This document shows, piece by piece, positions 43,015 to 51,894 of a DNA stretch of 64,000 nucleotides; position 1 is the stretch's first letter, and each line of letters starts with the position of its first letter. The position numbers and the translations under genes were made by a program. The notes under the pieces are model-generated. The model saw only the letters and a program-made list of their open reading frames with translations. It had not been told where the DNA came from and ran no database searches. Source of the stretch: Granulicella arctica (GTDB lineage: Bacteria; Acidobacteriota; Terriglobia; Terriglobales; Acidobacteriaceae). Where the stretch lies: contig NZ_JAGTUT010000001.1 of the NCBI RefSeq assembly GCF_025685605.1, positions 3,782,001 through 3,846,000 on the forward strand, read 5' to 3'.

Positions 43015-43542
43015 ATGCGGCTTTTACGGTATGTCGCTTTACTCGGTGTTCTTCTTATGTTGCCTGTGGCTTACTCTCATGCCCAGGTATCGGTGGGCGT
43101 CGGCATAGGCGGCGGGCAATATGACGGCGGCTATGGTTACGGTGCTCCTGCCTGCTCGTACGGTTACTACGACTATGCGCCTTACTCGTGCGCTCCTTAC
43201 GGGTACTACGGTCCTTCCTGGTTCAACGGCGGAATCTTCATCGGCGCCGGTCCATGGTTCCGTGGCGGATACGGCTATGGATATCGTGGTGGCTACGGCT
43301 ACCGTGGTGGTTATGGCTATCGCGGCGGTTACGGTGGCGGATACCGCGGTGGCTATGGCGGCGGATACCGCGGTGGTGTAGGCGGCGGCTATCGTGGCGG
43401 CGGCGGCGGATTCCGTGGTGGTTCAGTAGGCGGCGGCTTCCATGGCAACGCTGGCGGTGGTTTCCACGGTGGCGGTGGCGGCGGTGGCTTCCATGGCGGC
43501 GGCGGTGGCGGTTCGCATGGTGGTGGTGGCGGACACCGGTAA
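43015..43542 (+). CDS. Secreted glycine-rich repeat protein
   Basis: A 175-residue protein: signal peptide (MRLLRYVALLGVLLMLPVAYSHAQ), a Tyr/Gly/Cys-rich start (YGYGAPACSYGYYDY), a short hydrophobic stretch (SWFNGGIFIGAGPWF), then about 85 residues of GGYGYR / GGYGGGYR / GGGFHGG repeats. GAGGAGGT precedes the ATG. Composition points to a structural, surface or aggregating protein. Tyr-Arg and His could bind RNA, metals or polysaccharide, but that is speculation. Function unknown. Confidence 0.8.
   Translation: MRLLRYVALLGVLLMLPVAYSHAQVSVGVGIGGGQYDGGYGYGAPACSYGYYDYAPYSCAPYGYYGPSWFNGGIFIGAGPWFRGGYGYGYRGGYGYRGGYGYRGGYGGGYRGGYGGGYRGGVGGGYRGGGGGFRGGSVGGGFHGNAGGGFHGGGGGGGFHGGGGGGSHGGGGGHR
43260..43530 (+). 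repeat. Coding tandem repeats for Gly-Tyr-Arg / Gly-Phe-His units
   Basis: Irregular repeats of 18-24 bases, such as GGTGGCTACGGCTACCGTGG, are followed by shorter GGCGGTGGC units ending just before the stop. Unit number is likely variable between strains. Confidence 0.8.
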
Positions 43543-43561
43543 AACAGAAGTCAGTTGAATG

Positions 43562-43597
43562 AAACGGTCGTCGTCCTCAGGGGCGGCGGCCGTTTTG
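43562..43597 (+). terminator. Rho-independent terminator of the Gly-rich gene
   Basis: AAACGGTCGTCG (43562-43573) pairs with CGGCGGCCGTTT (43584-43595) over 12 bp with two G-U pairs, followed by T. It lies about 20 bases after the stop. Confidence 0.7.
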
Positions 43598-43617
43598 CTG
43601 CGCTTTATACTCTTGCG

Positions 43618-44151
43618 ATGAACTTCATAATTAGGGTGGCAAAGACGGGAGATATTCCGGCGATTCGGGAGTTGATCGCGGCTTCCGTTCGCGGTTTGCA
43701 GATGGAGTACGGTGAGGCTGAGCGTGAGGCGGCGCTGGCTACGGTGTTTACGGTAGACAGCAGGCTAATCGCCGATGGAACTTATCTGGTTGCAATGGAT
43801 GGTGACCGGATGGCGGGGTGCGGTGGATGGAGCTATCGCAAGACGCTCTACGGCGGCGACCACCAGATTGAATCTGCTGAGGATGGGATATTGGATGCTG
43901 CGGTTGACGCAGCGAAGATTCGGGCGATCTTTGTGCATCCGGACTACGCTCGCAAGGGGCTGGGCAGCAGGCTGCTCCGGGCTGCAGAAGATCGTGCAGC
44001 GAAGGCTGGATTCTGGAAGGCTGAGATGGGAAGTACGCTGGCTGGAGTGGCGCTCTACACCGCGAAAGGTTATCGCCGGGAAGCGGTGGTTCAGGTGCCG
44101 GTTGGTGCGGGACTAAGGATAGAAGTTGTTCGCATGACGAAGCTGCTGTGA
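43618..44151 (+). CDS. GNAT-family N-acetyltransferase
   Basis: A 177-residue acetyltransferase: IRVAKTGDIPAIRELIAAS start, the acetyl-CoA motif A IRAIFVHPDYARKGLGSRLL, and motif B LYTAKGYRREAV. Substrate unknown. The start region has little ribosome-binding sequence, and ATG 43618 is the first to place the domain correctly. A hairpin terminator follows, shared with the convergent small gene at 44192. Confidence 0.88.
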   Translation: MNFIIRVAKTGDIPAIRELIAASVRGLQMEYGEAEREAALATVFTVDSRLIADGTYLVAMDGDRMAGCGGWSYRKTLYGGDHQIESAEDGILDAAVDAAKIRAIFVHPDYARKGLGSRLLRAAEDRAAKAGFWKAEMGSTLAGVALYTAKGYRREAVVQVPVGAGLRIEVVRMTKLL

Positions 44152-44154
44152 AGC

Positions 44155-44190
44155 AAATGCCCGGCCCTGAATGGAGACCGGGCATTCGCT
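44155..44190. terminator. Convergent terminator between GNAT and DUF3309 genes
   Basis: AATGCCCGG and CCGGGCATT (44156-44164 and 44178-44186) form a 9-bp perfect stem with a 13-base loop, immediately after the stops of both convergent genes. Confidence 0.7.
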
Positions 44191-44191
44191 C

Positions 44192-44335
44192 CTAGACGAC
44201 TTTGAGCAGAAGCAGGATGAGCACAATCAAGAGGATCAGGCTGATACCGCCTCCACCGTAGTAGCCGAGGCCAGGGCCCATACGTGCGCCGCCGAAGCCA
44301 AAAAGCAGGATCAGGACGATCAGAAGAATAATCAT
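44192..44335 (-). CDS. Very small DUF3309-like membrane protein
   Basis: A 47-residue protein made of two hydrophobic helices joined by a glycine-rich turn: MIILLIVLILLFGFGG, then GLGYYGGGG, then LILLIVLILLLL. This is the DUF3309 pattern of tiny inner-membrane proteins. GGAGAA lies 9 bases before the ATG. Function unknown in the family; it may associate with the membrane stress response, which is inference. Confidence 0.8.
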   Translation of the reverse strand: MIILLIVLILLFGFGGARMGPGLGYYGGGGISLILLIVLILLLLKVV

Positions 44336-44415
44336 TGGTACGTTCTCCATGCGGATGAATTTCGTTTCATGGAGTGTGATGCAGAACTGTTACGTAAAGT
44401 GAATCGTCCGCTAAT

Positions 44416-44685
44416 TTATTCGTGCTCTCGGCAATCTGAGGGGCCGTTTTCTCTTGGCAGCTTTTGGGCGTAGTGTTCGCGGACGTGCTGATTGATGTAG
44501 GTGGACAAGCCTTTACCTTCAAGAGCCAGGCGCTTCATCGTGTTGACATGCTTGAGGCCGGGTTTGCTCGTGTTGTAGAGGTAGCGGAATTTGTGGTCGA
44601 CAAACTCGATGATGATGGCGTTCTCGAGGATTTCATAGGAGAGGACGCCGGCTGCCGGGTTGTGTTTCTGGTAGGGCGACATCAT
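44416..44685 (-). CDS. KTSC-domain small protein
   Basis: An 89-residue protein with the KTSC core: VLSYEILENAIIIEF, FRYLYNTSKPGLKHVNTMKR (two adjacent strands and the YNTSK motif) and LALEGKGLSTYINQHVRE. KTSC domains occur alone or beside nucleases and tRNA-synthetase-like proteins, and their role is undetermined. The start is the ATG at 44685 or the adjacent one at 44682. It is divergent from the carboxypeptidase-domain gene at 44727, leaving 41 bases for both promoters. Confidence 0.83.
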   Translation of the reverse strand: MMSPYQKHNPAAGVLSYEILENAIIIEFVDHKFRYLYNTSKPGLKHVNTMKRLALEGKGLSTYINQHVREHYAQKLPRENGPSDCREHE

Positions 44686-44726
44686 GGCTTCATCTTCAGA
44701 TCACGTTCGGCCGGTATGGTTGAAGT

Positions 44727-45854
44727 ATGAAATACCTGCCATCTTTTTCCTCCGAGAGATTTAGCTACTTCATTTCCAAGGGTGGGTCGCTGTTCGGGCC
44801 TGTGGTGTTGGCGCTGCTTTGTTGCGTGTCGATGAGGATGTCGGCGCAGGAGAGTCACGGTCCTTCGACGGTGGATGTGGGACTTCCGGATGCTCCGGGG
44901 TTTGGGCAAACGGCGGTGGTGCAGGGGACTGGAAGCATCAGCGGCGTGGTGATGGACATCAACGGTGGGCTGGTTCCGGGGGCGAAGGTGACGCTGCTGG
45001 AGCATGGGCGAACGGACGAGCGGGTGACCACAGCGGGGACGGATGGGAGATTCAGCTTTGCGGATCTCGACGTGGGAAGGTTCAAGCTGACAATTACTGC
45101 TTCCGGGCTGGAGACGTTTGTGTCTTCGGAGATCGGGCTGAAGGTTGGTGAGCGGCGTGAGTTGCCGCGCATTGATCTGCCGATTGCGGCCACGAGCACC
45201 GATGTAACGGTGGTGGTGACGCAGGAGCAGTTGGCGCAGGAGCAGATCAAGGAGGCGGAGAAGCAGCGGGCGTTCGGGATCTTTCCGAACTTCTATACGA
45301 GCTACGTCTGGGATGCGGCTCCGCTGACGCGCAAGCAGAAGTATGACCTTGGGCTGCATTCTGTCGCGGACCCTGTGACCTTTCTTGCGGTGGGAGTGGC
45401 ATCGGGGATCGAGCAGGCGCGGAATACCTTTCCTGGCTATGGGCAGGGAGCGAAGGGCTATGCGAAGCGCTATGGTGCGGGCTATGCAGATGATGCGATT
45501 GGGCGGATGCTTTCGAGCGCGGTGTTTCCGTCGATCTTCCATCAGGACCCGCGCTACTTCTACATGGGATCGGGAACGGTGCGAGAGCGTGCGTGGTATG
45601 CGCTTCGGTCGGCGGTGGTTGCTAAGGGGGATAACGGCAAGTGGCAACCTGCTTACTCGTTTGTGCTGGGATCATTTGCGTCGGGGGCGATCTCGAATGC
45701 TTACCATTCGGCGGATGATCGTGGGGCTGGTCTGACGATTCGGAATGGGTTTCTGGATCTTGCGGGGCATGCTGCGGATAACCTGCTGCGGGAGTTTATC
45801 TCGCGGAAGGTTACTCCAAATATTCCGGTGTATGAGACTGGTAAGCCGGAGTAA
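44727..45854 (+). CDS. Outer-membrane-associated protein with carboxypeptidase-regulatory domain
   Basis: A 375-residue protein. Signal or anchor region (about 20-42: GPVVLALLCCVSMRMSAQ), a carboxypeptidase-regulatory-like beta domain (about 68-155: GSISGVVMDINGGLVPGAKV, DGRFSFADLDVGRFKLTI), a coiled segment (about 170-190) and a C-terminal domain (about 190-375) with GIFPNFYTSYVWDAAPLTRK and SIFHQDPRYFYMGSG, recurrent in Acidobacteriota (recall). No TonB barrel follows, so this is not a full receptor. Probably attached to the outer membrane. Confidence 0.75.
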   Translation: MKYLPSFSSERFSYFISKGGSLFGPVVLALLCCVSMRMSAQESHGPSTVDVGLPDAPGFGQTAVVQGTGSISGVVMDINGGLVPGAKVTLLEHGRTDERVTTAGTDGRFSFADLDVGRFKLTITASGLETFVSSEIGLKVGERRELPRIDLPIAATSTDVTVVVTQEQLAQEQIKEAEKQRAFGIFPNFYTSYVWDAAPLTRKQKYDLGLHSVADPVTFLAVGVASGIEQARNTFPGYGQGAKGYAKRYGAGYADDAIGRMLSSAVFPSIFHQDPRYFYMGSGTVRERAWYALRSAVVAKGDNGKWQPAYSFVLGSFASGAISNAYHSADDRGAGLTIRNGFLDLAGHAADNLLREFISRKVTPNIPVYETGKPE

Positions 45855-46036
45855 GTGAACCTACCGGGGAGCCTTTTCTAAAGCTGCTATAGCGTTGTTC
45901 ACTCCCACCCCTTCACGATAAGAATATGAAGGATGTGTCACCCGGCTGCGTAAGGCGATAAGCAAGCAAGATTTACATTGACACGATTCCGTTCGCATAT
46001 ATCCTCGGCAGACCTCGTCATATGCCGGAGAAACGT

Positions 46037-47365
46037 ATGCCAATGCAGGCAACTGGTCGTCCTATCGGAATCGTGATTATCATCCGTGACAGAATCGCGA
46101 CCTGGGTGGAAGGACGCCATGAAGCCTGGGTAGCTCTTATCTTCCTGAGTGTCTTCGCCGCTTTTATTGAATTGGGATACGCAGGAAGTGCAAAGCCGCA
46201 TTCTGTTTCAGGTTTCTTTGCTGCTTTGACTTACACACTGAGCATTGCCCTTGCTGCCCTCATCGTCGGAATATTTCTGGGCTTTCTTTTTGGAATTCCA
46301 CGAACTCTCAGTGGCAATAATCCTTCCTCAAAAGAAAGCGACGGCTTCGAAAGAGATGCTTCTTCGAGCACGGAGAGATTGACCGCGTTCGGTGTTGGCC
46401 CTGATCGCCATGGTCCTGATCGGCAAGTGAACTTCGGTGTGAATACAAATCTGGAGCAGATCTCTGACTGGCTCACGAAGATGCTTGTTGGTGTGGGGCT
46501 AACTCAGATATCGAAGCTGCCAGTTGCAATCCGCGTATTGAGTTCCGCGCTCAAACCAGGCTTTGGTGATACTGCGGGGGCTGGTGCCATTGGTGTTTTG
46601 ATCGTCATTTTCTTTTCAGTCTGCGGTTTTTTGATCGGTTATCTGTGGACCCGTATCTACCTAAGAAAAGAGTTTGCAAGTGCAGAATCGGAAGCGACGG
46701 CGCGGCTTGCTGCAAAGGTTTCGACGATGGAGTCGAAGAGCGAACAGGTGGCTGCCGCGCTTTCCACCGTTCAGGCGCAACCAGATAAGGACGCAATCGC
46801 GCTGAACCTCATGCAAAAGGTGCTTGAGCCCGCGTCAGGCGATACGCCTCCAACGCAAGACGTGCTGGATCGAGCGCTCTTCGAAGGGTCGCCTGCGTTG
46901 AAAGTGCAGGTTTTTTACACGGCAAGAAAAGAGAGAAAGGACGCAAGGGATACAAGCCGGGAGCAGAAGGTAGCTGCAATGGTTATCCCGATATTCCGCG
47001 CGCTCAAAGCTTGCGATAGCACGAACCGCTACCACCGGACTCGCGCTCAACTGGCGTATGCGTTGTATGAGCAGAACCTGAGCGATGTTCAAGGTGCGCT
47101 TGCGGAGATTGAAAGCGCGATGAAGATCCGCGACAAAAAGGGCGCGAACGGATATTGGAAATATGAGGTGTTTCGGGCGATCTGTCACATTCGCCAGCTG
47201 GAAAACGTGCCTTCTGAGCAACAGAGCCTGCTCAAAGATCAGATACTCGACGATCTTAGGTTCGCGGCTTCTAAAGATCTCGATTCAGTGAAGGAAGTAT
47301 CCAAAGCCGTCGATTGGCTCAAAGAACAGGGCATTCGTGTCGAAGACCTTGCTCGAAATACTTAG
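46037..47365 (+). CDS. Three-TM membrane protein with pYEATS-type N-terminal module
   Basis: A 442-residue protein. TM1 about 30-48, TM2 about 61-86 ending FLFGIPR, a variable loop, then NTNLEQISDWLTKMLVGVGL (137-156), TM3 about 186-212, a coiled coil (about 217-245) and a helical, charged C-terminal part (about 250-442, ALFEGSPALKVQVFYTARKE). The FGIPR...NTNLEQISDWLTK module occurs, from recall, in membrane proteins with C-terminal effector domains such as pYEATS. Here the C-terminus is different and looks TPR-like. ATG 46037 has GGAGA 6 bases before it, the ATG at 46022 is weaker. The gene is lower in GC than its neighbours, suggesting transfer. Its TAG overlaps the ffh stop. Confidence 0.65.
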   Translation: MPMQATGRPIGIVIIIRDRIATWVEGRHEAWVALIFLSVFAAFIELGYAGSAKPHSVSGFFAALTYTLSIALAALIVGIFLGFLFGIPRTLSGNNPSSKESDGFERDASSSTERLTAFGVGPDRHGPDRQVNFGVNTNLEQISDWLTKMLVGVGLTQISKLPVAIRVLSSALKPGFGDTAGAGAIGVLIVIFFSVCGFLIGYLWTRIYLRKEFASAESEATARLAAKVSTMESKSEQVAAALSTVQAQPDKDAIALNLMQKVLEPASGDTPPTQDVLDRALFEGSPALKVQVFYTARKERKDARDTSREQKVAAMVIPIFRALKACDSTNRYHRTRAQLAYALYEQNLSDVQGALAEIESAMKIRDKKGANGYWKYEVFRAICHIRQLENVPSEQQSLLKDQILDDLRFAASKDLDSVKEVSKAVDWLKEQGIRVEDLARNT

Positions 47366-48756
47366 CGCCCAAACCGTTGTTTTTGTTGTTGCATCTGGCT
47401 CATCATGCGTTGCTGGGCTTTTATTCCGCCGCCCATGCCGCCACCCATTGTCTTGAACATCTTGCGCATCTGGGCGTATTGGCGGAGGAGGTTGTTGACC
47501 TCTTGCACGCTGGTGCCTGAGCCTTTGGCGATGCGTTTGCGCCGGTTGCCGTTGATGATCTCGTGGTCGCGCCGTTCCTTGTTGGTCATCGAGTTGATGA
47601 TGGATTCGACGCGGGTGAACTGCTTTTCGTCGACGTTCTCGGCGGCCTGCGCCATGCCTGCAAAGGGGCCGACTGAGGGGAGCATCTTGAGGATGGATTG
47701 CATGGAGCCCATCTTCTTGATCTGACGGAGCTGGTCGCGAAAGTCCTCCAGCGTGAAGCCGTCGCCGGAGAGGGCTTTCTTGGCGAACTGCTCGGCCTTG
47801 CCCTTGTCGAGGGTGGCTTCGGCGCGCTCGAGGAGGGTGGCGATGTCGCCGTGGCCCATGATGCGGGAGACGATGCGGTCTGGGTGGAAGGGCTCGAAGG
47901 CGTCGGGCTTTTCTCCGGTGCCCAGGAACTTGATGGGGGCACCCGTCACGTGGCGGATGGAGAGGGCTGCGCCGCCGCGCGCGTCGCCGTCCATCTTGGT
48001 GAGGATGGCGCCGGTGATGGAGAGGAGATCGTTGAAGGCCTTGGCGGAGTTGACGGCGTCCTGGCCGGTCATGGCGTCGGCGACGAAGAGGATCTCGCTC
48101 GGATTGAGGAGCTTCTTGAGCGCGGCCATCTCGTCCATGAGGGTGCCGTCGATCTGGTTGCGGCCAGCGGTGTCGACGATGAGGATGTCGCAGCCGAAGG
48201 AGGCGGCCTCGCGCTTGGCTTCGCGGGCGAGGCGGAGGACTTCGTCGGTGCCGGGGTTCTGCTCCGTCAGCTTGCCCTCGTAGAGCTGGGCGGAGATGGA
48301 GCGGGCCACGATGGCGAGCTGCTCGCGGGCGGCGGGACGGTAGACGTCCACCGAGACGAGCATGGGGCGGTGGCCAGCCTTTTTGAGCCACTGGGCGAGT
48401 TTGCCACTCGTCGTGGTCTTACCTGATCCCTGTAGCCCGGCCATGAGGATGACGCTGGGCGGCTGGGAGGACTTCTGGAAGCGGGCGGTGTCTTTGCCGA
48501 GGAGGTTGACGAGTTCGTCGTGGACGATCTTGACGATCTGCTCGGAGGGCGACAGGGCTGTGGTGACCTGGGTGCCGAGGGCGCGGACGCGGATGTGCTC
48601 GACGAGTTCGGTGACGACGGAGAGGTTCACGTCGGACTCGAGGAGGGCGAGGCGGATCTCGCGGAGGGCCTCGGCGATGTTTTCGTCGGAGATGGTGCCC
48701 TGGCCGCGGAGGTTTTTGAAGGAACGCTGGAGTTTATCGCTTAGGTTTTCAAACAT
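47362..48756 (-). CDS. ffh: Signal recognition particle protein
   Basis: A 464-residue SRP54 homologue: N-domain (about 1-85), GTPase G-domain (about 90-295: GLQGSGKTTTSGKLAQWLKK, DVYRPAAREQLAI, DTAGRNQIDG, TKMDGDARGGAAL) and a Met-rich M-domain (about 320-464, ending MMSQMQQQKQRFGR) that binds the signal peptide and 4.5S RNA. DTAGRNQ has Asn in place of the usual Leu. It targets nascent inner-membrane proteins. The 4.5S RNA gene and ftsY are not in view. It is transcribed toward the membrane protein. Confidence 0.96.
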   Translation of the reverse strand: MFENLSDKLQRSFKNLRGQGTISDENIAEALREIRLALLESDVNLSVVTELVEHIRVRALGTQVTTALSPSEQIVKIVHDELVNLLGKDTARFQKSSQPPSVILMAGLQGSGKTTTSGKLAQWLKKAGHRPMLVSVDVYRPAAREQLAIVARSISAQLYEGKLTEQNPGTDEVLRLAREAKREAASFGCDILIVDTAGRNQIDGTLMDEMAALKKLLNPSEILFVADAMTGQDAVNSAKAFNDLLSITGAILTKMDGDARGGAALSIRHVTGAPIKFLGTGEKPDAFEPFHPDRIVSRIMGHGDIATLLERAEATLDKGKAEQFAKKALSGDGFTLEDFRDQLRQIKKMGSMQSILKMLPSVGPFAGMAQAAENVDEKQFTRVESIINSMTNKERRDHEIINGNRRKRIAKGSGTSVQEVNNLLRQYAQMRKMFKTMGGGMGGGIKAQQRMMSQMQQQKQRFGR

Positions 48757-48826
48757 GACTGTGTTGAGTTTATCAGTGGAAGGCGGGCGAGGAGGCGACC
48801 GTGCAGGATGTGGGTCGGCGGCCTGT

Positions 48827-49315
48827 CTAGCTGCCCAGGCCGTACTTCTTCTGGATCTCGGCGAACTCGGCTTTGTGCTGCTTCATGAAGGTGATGTTGG
48901 CGGGGTTGACGTGGGCTTCAGCGGCGGCTTTGGCGGTGTCGGTGCCGGGCTGCTCGAGCGCGACGATGAGGCCAGCGGTGAGGATGGTGAGCTCGGCGAC
49001 GACAAAATCATGGACGGTGAAGCCATGCTGGGTGATGAGGGCGACGACCTCCGGGTGGGCGGAGATGCGCTGGTCGATGTTGGCGATGGACTCCTGCTTA
49101 TCGTCACCGGGCTGCATGACGGAGGAGGCGTCCGGGTGCGCCTTGGCGAATTTGGTGATGTCGGCGAAGGTCTGGGCGAAGCGGGTGACCTCGTCCATGG
49201 TGAGGGCGTGGTGGGAGAGTTCGTCGATGTCCTTATCGGCGGAGGGGGTTTGCGCCGGGAGGTTGGCGACGCTAAAGGCTAGAAGGAGGGCGGCGGCGTA
49301 GAGGTGGCTTCGCAT
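48827..49315 (-). CDS. Secreted helical hypothetical protein
   Basis: A 162-residue protein: signal peptide (MRSHLYAAALLLAFSVANLPAQ), then a wholly helical polar domain (LTMDEVTRFAQTFADITKFA, VNPANITFMKQHKAEFAEIQ) without Cys. AGGAGAAG is 10 bases before ATG 49315. The longer open frame to 49873 is antisense shadow. Function unknown; it may be periplasmic. Downstream of it on the same strand is ffh. Confidence 0.72.
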   Translation of the reverse strand: MRSHLYAAALLLAFSVANLPAQTPSADKDIDELSHHALTMDEVTRFAQTFADITKFAKAHPDASSVMQPGDDKQESIANIDQRISAHPEVVALITQHGFTVHDFVVAELTILTAGLIVALEQPGTDTAKAAAEAHVNPANITFMKQHKAEFAEIQKKYGLGS

Positions 49316-49404
49316 GTGGATTGACTTCTCCTGATACCGGGACGGCGTGCTTCGGGCGAGGACGGCAGTAGAGCACACGGCAGAGTAGGGTCGCAAGGGA
49401 TGGG

Positions 49405-49662
49405 CTACTCGGCCATCTGGTCGTCGATGTAGCAGTAGAGCCAGCGCTCGTCGGGCTGGGCGGAGGCGATGACGGGATGTTTGACGTGGTTGTAGTGCTT
49501 GGTGGCGTGCTTGTTTTTTGAGGAGTCGCAGCAGCCAACGTGGCCGCACTCGAGGCAGGTGCGGAGATGGACCCATTCGTCGCCGAGCTTGACGCATTCT
49601 TCGCAGACGTGGACTTTCGGAGCCTTGTATTTGCTGTGCTTGAGGTGCTCGCAGAGGGCCAT
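49405..49662 (-). CDS. Small UBP-type zinc-finger protein
   Basis: An 85-residue protein that is almost entirely a ubiquitin-protease-type zinc finger (ZnF-UBP): VHVCEECVKLGDEWVHLRTC, LECGHVGCCDSSKNKHATKH, NHVKHPVIASAQPDERWLYC. The Cys/His ligand set is complete. In eukaryotes this fold reads free C-terminal glycines of ubiquitin. Bacterial stand-alone versions are known but their function is not. It ends 90 bases before the secreted gene. Confidence 0.87.
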   Translation of the reverse strand: MALCEHLKHSKYKAPKVHVCEECVKLGDEWVHLRTCLECGHVGCCDSSKNKHATKHYNHVKHPVIASAQPDERWLYCYIDDQMAE

Positions 49663-49784
49663 GGTGGTTCCTTTCGGGGCTGTAGTTCACGATACAGCGG
49701 TTTGTGGCAGTGCTGTGTGTGATGCTGGCAAGGCTGGTGCCGGAGTGCAGGTTACGAGCGTTGGGCGGGGGTAGCGGCGAGATA

Positions 49785-50738
49785 ATGAGCGGTATGCCTG
49801 TAGATGGAGAGTTGGCGGGGAACGCGCGGCTGATCGGTGAGTACATCGCGTATCTGCAGGTCGAGAAGGGCATGCGGCCGGCTACGTGTGAGGCGTATCG
49901 GAACGACCTGGAGCAGTTCGCCGAGCAGGTTGAGGGGCGGGCGGGGCTGCTGGTTTCGGCGACGCAGGCGGATGTAAGCGCGCATATGCAGAGGATGCGG
50001 GGGCATGGGGTGGAGTCGCGGTCGATTGCGCGGAAGCTGAGCTGCCTGCGCGGGTTTTATCGATGGCTGCTGATGGACAAGCGGGTCGGGAGCGATCCCA
50101 CGGTCAATATAGAGACGCCGGTGAGTTGGAAGATTCTGCCGAAGTCGCTGGCGGAGATTGATGTTGCGACGATGCTCGAGCGGACGGCTGTCGCGGCCAG
50201 GAGCGCGGATGCGGATGGGCTGGCGCTGCGGGACCACGCGATCCTTGAACTGCTGTACGCGGGAGGGCTGCGAGTGGGGGAGATCTGCGCGCTGCGCGTG
50301 GAGGACCTGCACCTCGATCAGGCGCGGGCACAGGTGCGGGGTAAGGGCGACAAGGAACGGATTGTGCCGCTGGGAGAGCGGGCGGTGGCGGCGCTGGAGC
50401 GCTATCTCGCGATAGGTCGACCGGGGCTGGCGCATGCGGGTGCGGTGCAGCGGAACCTGTTTCTGAGTGTGCGGGGCAAGGCGCTGACGCGGCAGTGGGT
50501 GTGGGAGATGGTGCGGGCGACGGCGAAGTTGGATGGGAAGAAGGCGAGTCCGCATACGCTGCGGCATAGTTGCGCGACGCACATGGTGGAGCATGGGGCG
50601 GACCTGCGCAGTGTGCAGACGCTGCTGGGGCATGCGGATATTTCGACGACGCAGGTGTACACGCATGTGGCGCTGGGACATCTGAAGGCGGTGCATCGGC
50701 TGCATCATCCGCGCGGGAAGCGGCGGGTGGGTGTATGA
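49785..50738 (+). CDS. xerD: Tyrosine recombinase, XerD-like
   Basis: A 317-residue tyrosine recombinase: SAM-like N-terminal core-binding domain (about 10-105: [20 protein letters not shown]) and catalytic domain (about 125-310) with Arg in [17 protein letters not shown], Lys in [37 protein letters not shown] with the nucleophilic Tyr. Likely resolves chromosome dimers at dif with its partner. The stop overlaps the next xer start by 4 bases (ATGA). I use ATG 49785; the open frame before it is not coding. Confidence 0.85.
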   Translation: MSGMPVDGELAGNARLIGEYIAYLQVEKGMRPATCEAYRNDLEQFAEQVEGRAGLLVSATQADVSAHMQRMRGHGVESRSIARKLSCLRGFYRWLLMDKRVGSDPTVNIETPVSWKILPKSLAEIDVATMLERTAVAARSADADGLALRDHAILELLYAGGLRVGEICALRVEDLHLDQARAQVRGKGDKERIVPLGERAVAALERYLAIGRPGLAHAGAVQRNLFLSVRGKALTRQWVWEMVRATAKLDGKKASPHTLRHSCATHMVEHGADLRSVQTLLGHADISTTQVYTHVALGHLKAVHRLHHPRGKRRVGV

Positions 50739-51733
50739 GTGATGCTTTGGATGGTGAGGCGACCGTAGCGACAGGTGAGATTACGGGGCTGGCGGGACAG
50801 TTTCTGGCGATGCTGGCGGATGAGCGTGGGTCGAGTGAGCATACGCTGCGGGCTTATGTGCGGGAGGTGCGGAGCTTTGCGGCTTATCTCGAGAAGGCAC
50901 TGGGTAAGGATGCGGCGATCGGGTCGGTGGAGCACCTGCATATTCGCGCGTACCTTGGCGTGTTGTATGAGCGGGGGTTGACGAAGGCGAGTGCGGCGCG
51001 GGCACTGGCGGCGGTGCGGAGCTGGTTCAAGTGGCTGGCGAAGGAGGGTAAGGTGTTGCAGAATCCTGCGCTGCTGGTGAGCACGCCGAAACGGCCAATG
51101 CATCTGCCGCGGGTTCCCAGTATGGAGGAGGTGAACCGAGTGCTGAACTCGCTGGATGGAGCGGGGCCGGTCGGGTCGTCGGATGGGCAGGAAGAGAGTG
51201 TTTGGCCGGAGCGGGATCGGGTGATCTTCGAGTTGCTGTATGGGTGCGGGATTCGAAACTCGGAGTTGGTGGGGCTGAATATGATGAGCGTCCAGTGGAA
51301 TAACGACGCTGTGCTTGTACGAGGCAAGGGAAAGAAGGAGCGGCTGGTGCCGTTGGGAGACGAGGCAGCACTGGCGGTGCGGGAGTATCTGCCAGGGCGT
51401 GAGGCAAAGCTGGTTGCGGCGGGGAAGGGCGGCCTCGTCCACGAGGGGCCGCTGCTGACGAACCTGCGGATGCGCGGTGATTGCCGACTGACGACGCGGA
51501 GTGTAGGGCGGATTGTGAAGGCGATCGCGCGGTCGCGTGGACTCGCTGCGGACGTGCATCCGCATACGCTGCGCCACGCATTTGGAACGCACATGCTGGA
51601 GGAGGGTGCGGACCTCAGGGCGATCCAGGAGATGCTGGGGCACGAGCGTTTGTCGACGACACAACGCTATACGCAGTTGACCGTCGGACAGGTGCAGCGG
51701 GTGTACGACGAGACGCATCCACGAGCGAAGTAG
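50735..51733 (+). CDS. xerC: Tyrosine recombinase, XerC-like
   Basis: A 332-residue tyrosine recombinase coupled to the previous gene. Core-binding domain (about 20-115: [20 protein letters not shown]) and catalytic domain (about 130-330): [60 protein letters not shown]. All four catalytic residues are present. Together with the upstream gene it gives a tandem XerC/XerD-like pair transcribed as one operon. Which one acts as XerC is inferred from order only. A hairpin follows the stop. Confidence 0.85.
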   Translation: MSDALDGEATVATGEITGLAGQFLAMLADERGSSEHTLRAYVREVRSFAAYLEKALGKDAAIGSVEHLHIRAYLGVLYERGLTKASAARALAAVRSWFKWLAKEGKVLQNPALLVSTPKRPMHLPRVPSMEEVNRVLNSLDGAGPVGSSDGQEESVWPERDRVIFELLYGCGIRNSELVGLNMMSVQWNNDAVLVRGKGKKERLVPLGDEAALAVREYLPGREAKLVAAGKGGLVHEGPLLTNLRMRGDCRLTTRSVGRIVKAIARSRGLAADVHPHTLRHAFGTHMLEEGADLRAIQEMLGHERLSTTQRYTQLTVGQVQRVYDETHPRAK

Positions 51734-51771
51734 GTTGGGCTGGATGTTAGTAGCTAAAACTAAAATAGGTT

Positions 51772-51805
51772 ACGGCCACCTGATTAAAGGTGGCCGTCGC
51801 TATTT
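51772..51805. terminator. Convergent terminator between xerC and the secreted protein gene
   Basis: ACGGCCACC and GGTGGCCGT (51772-51780 and 51789-51797) give a 9-bp stem with an 8-base loop. A/T-rich sequence on both sides makes it usable in both directions. Confidence 0.65.
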
Positions 51806-51894
51806 ATTAGAACTTACTCATAGTTATCCGAGTTAGTTTTAAAGTCGATCAGTACTGCGGCAGACTTGGGATACATAAGTTGATGCCTCGTAGG

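Noticed and set aside
43260..43530. Repeat array considered as CRISPR or minisatellite
   Set aside because: Units are short, irregular and in frame within a secreted Gly-rich protein; no constant repeat with unique spacers.
49785..51733. Xer pair read as an integrative element or integron
   Set aside because: No attC sites, terminal repeats, tRNA target or cargo genes nearby. A chromosomal dimer-resolution pair is simpler.
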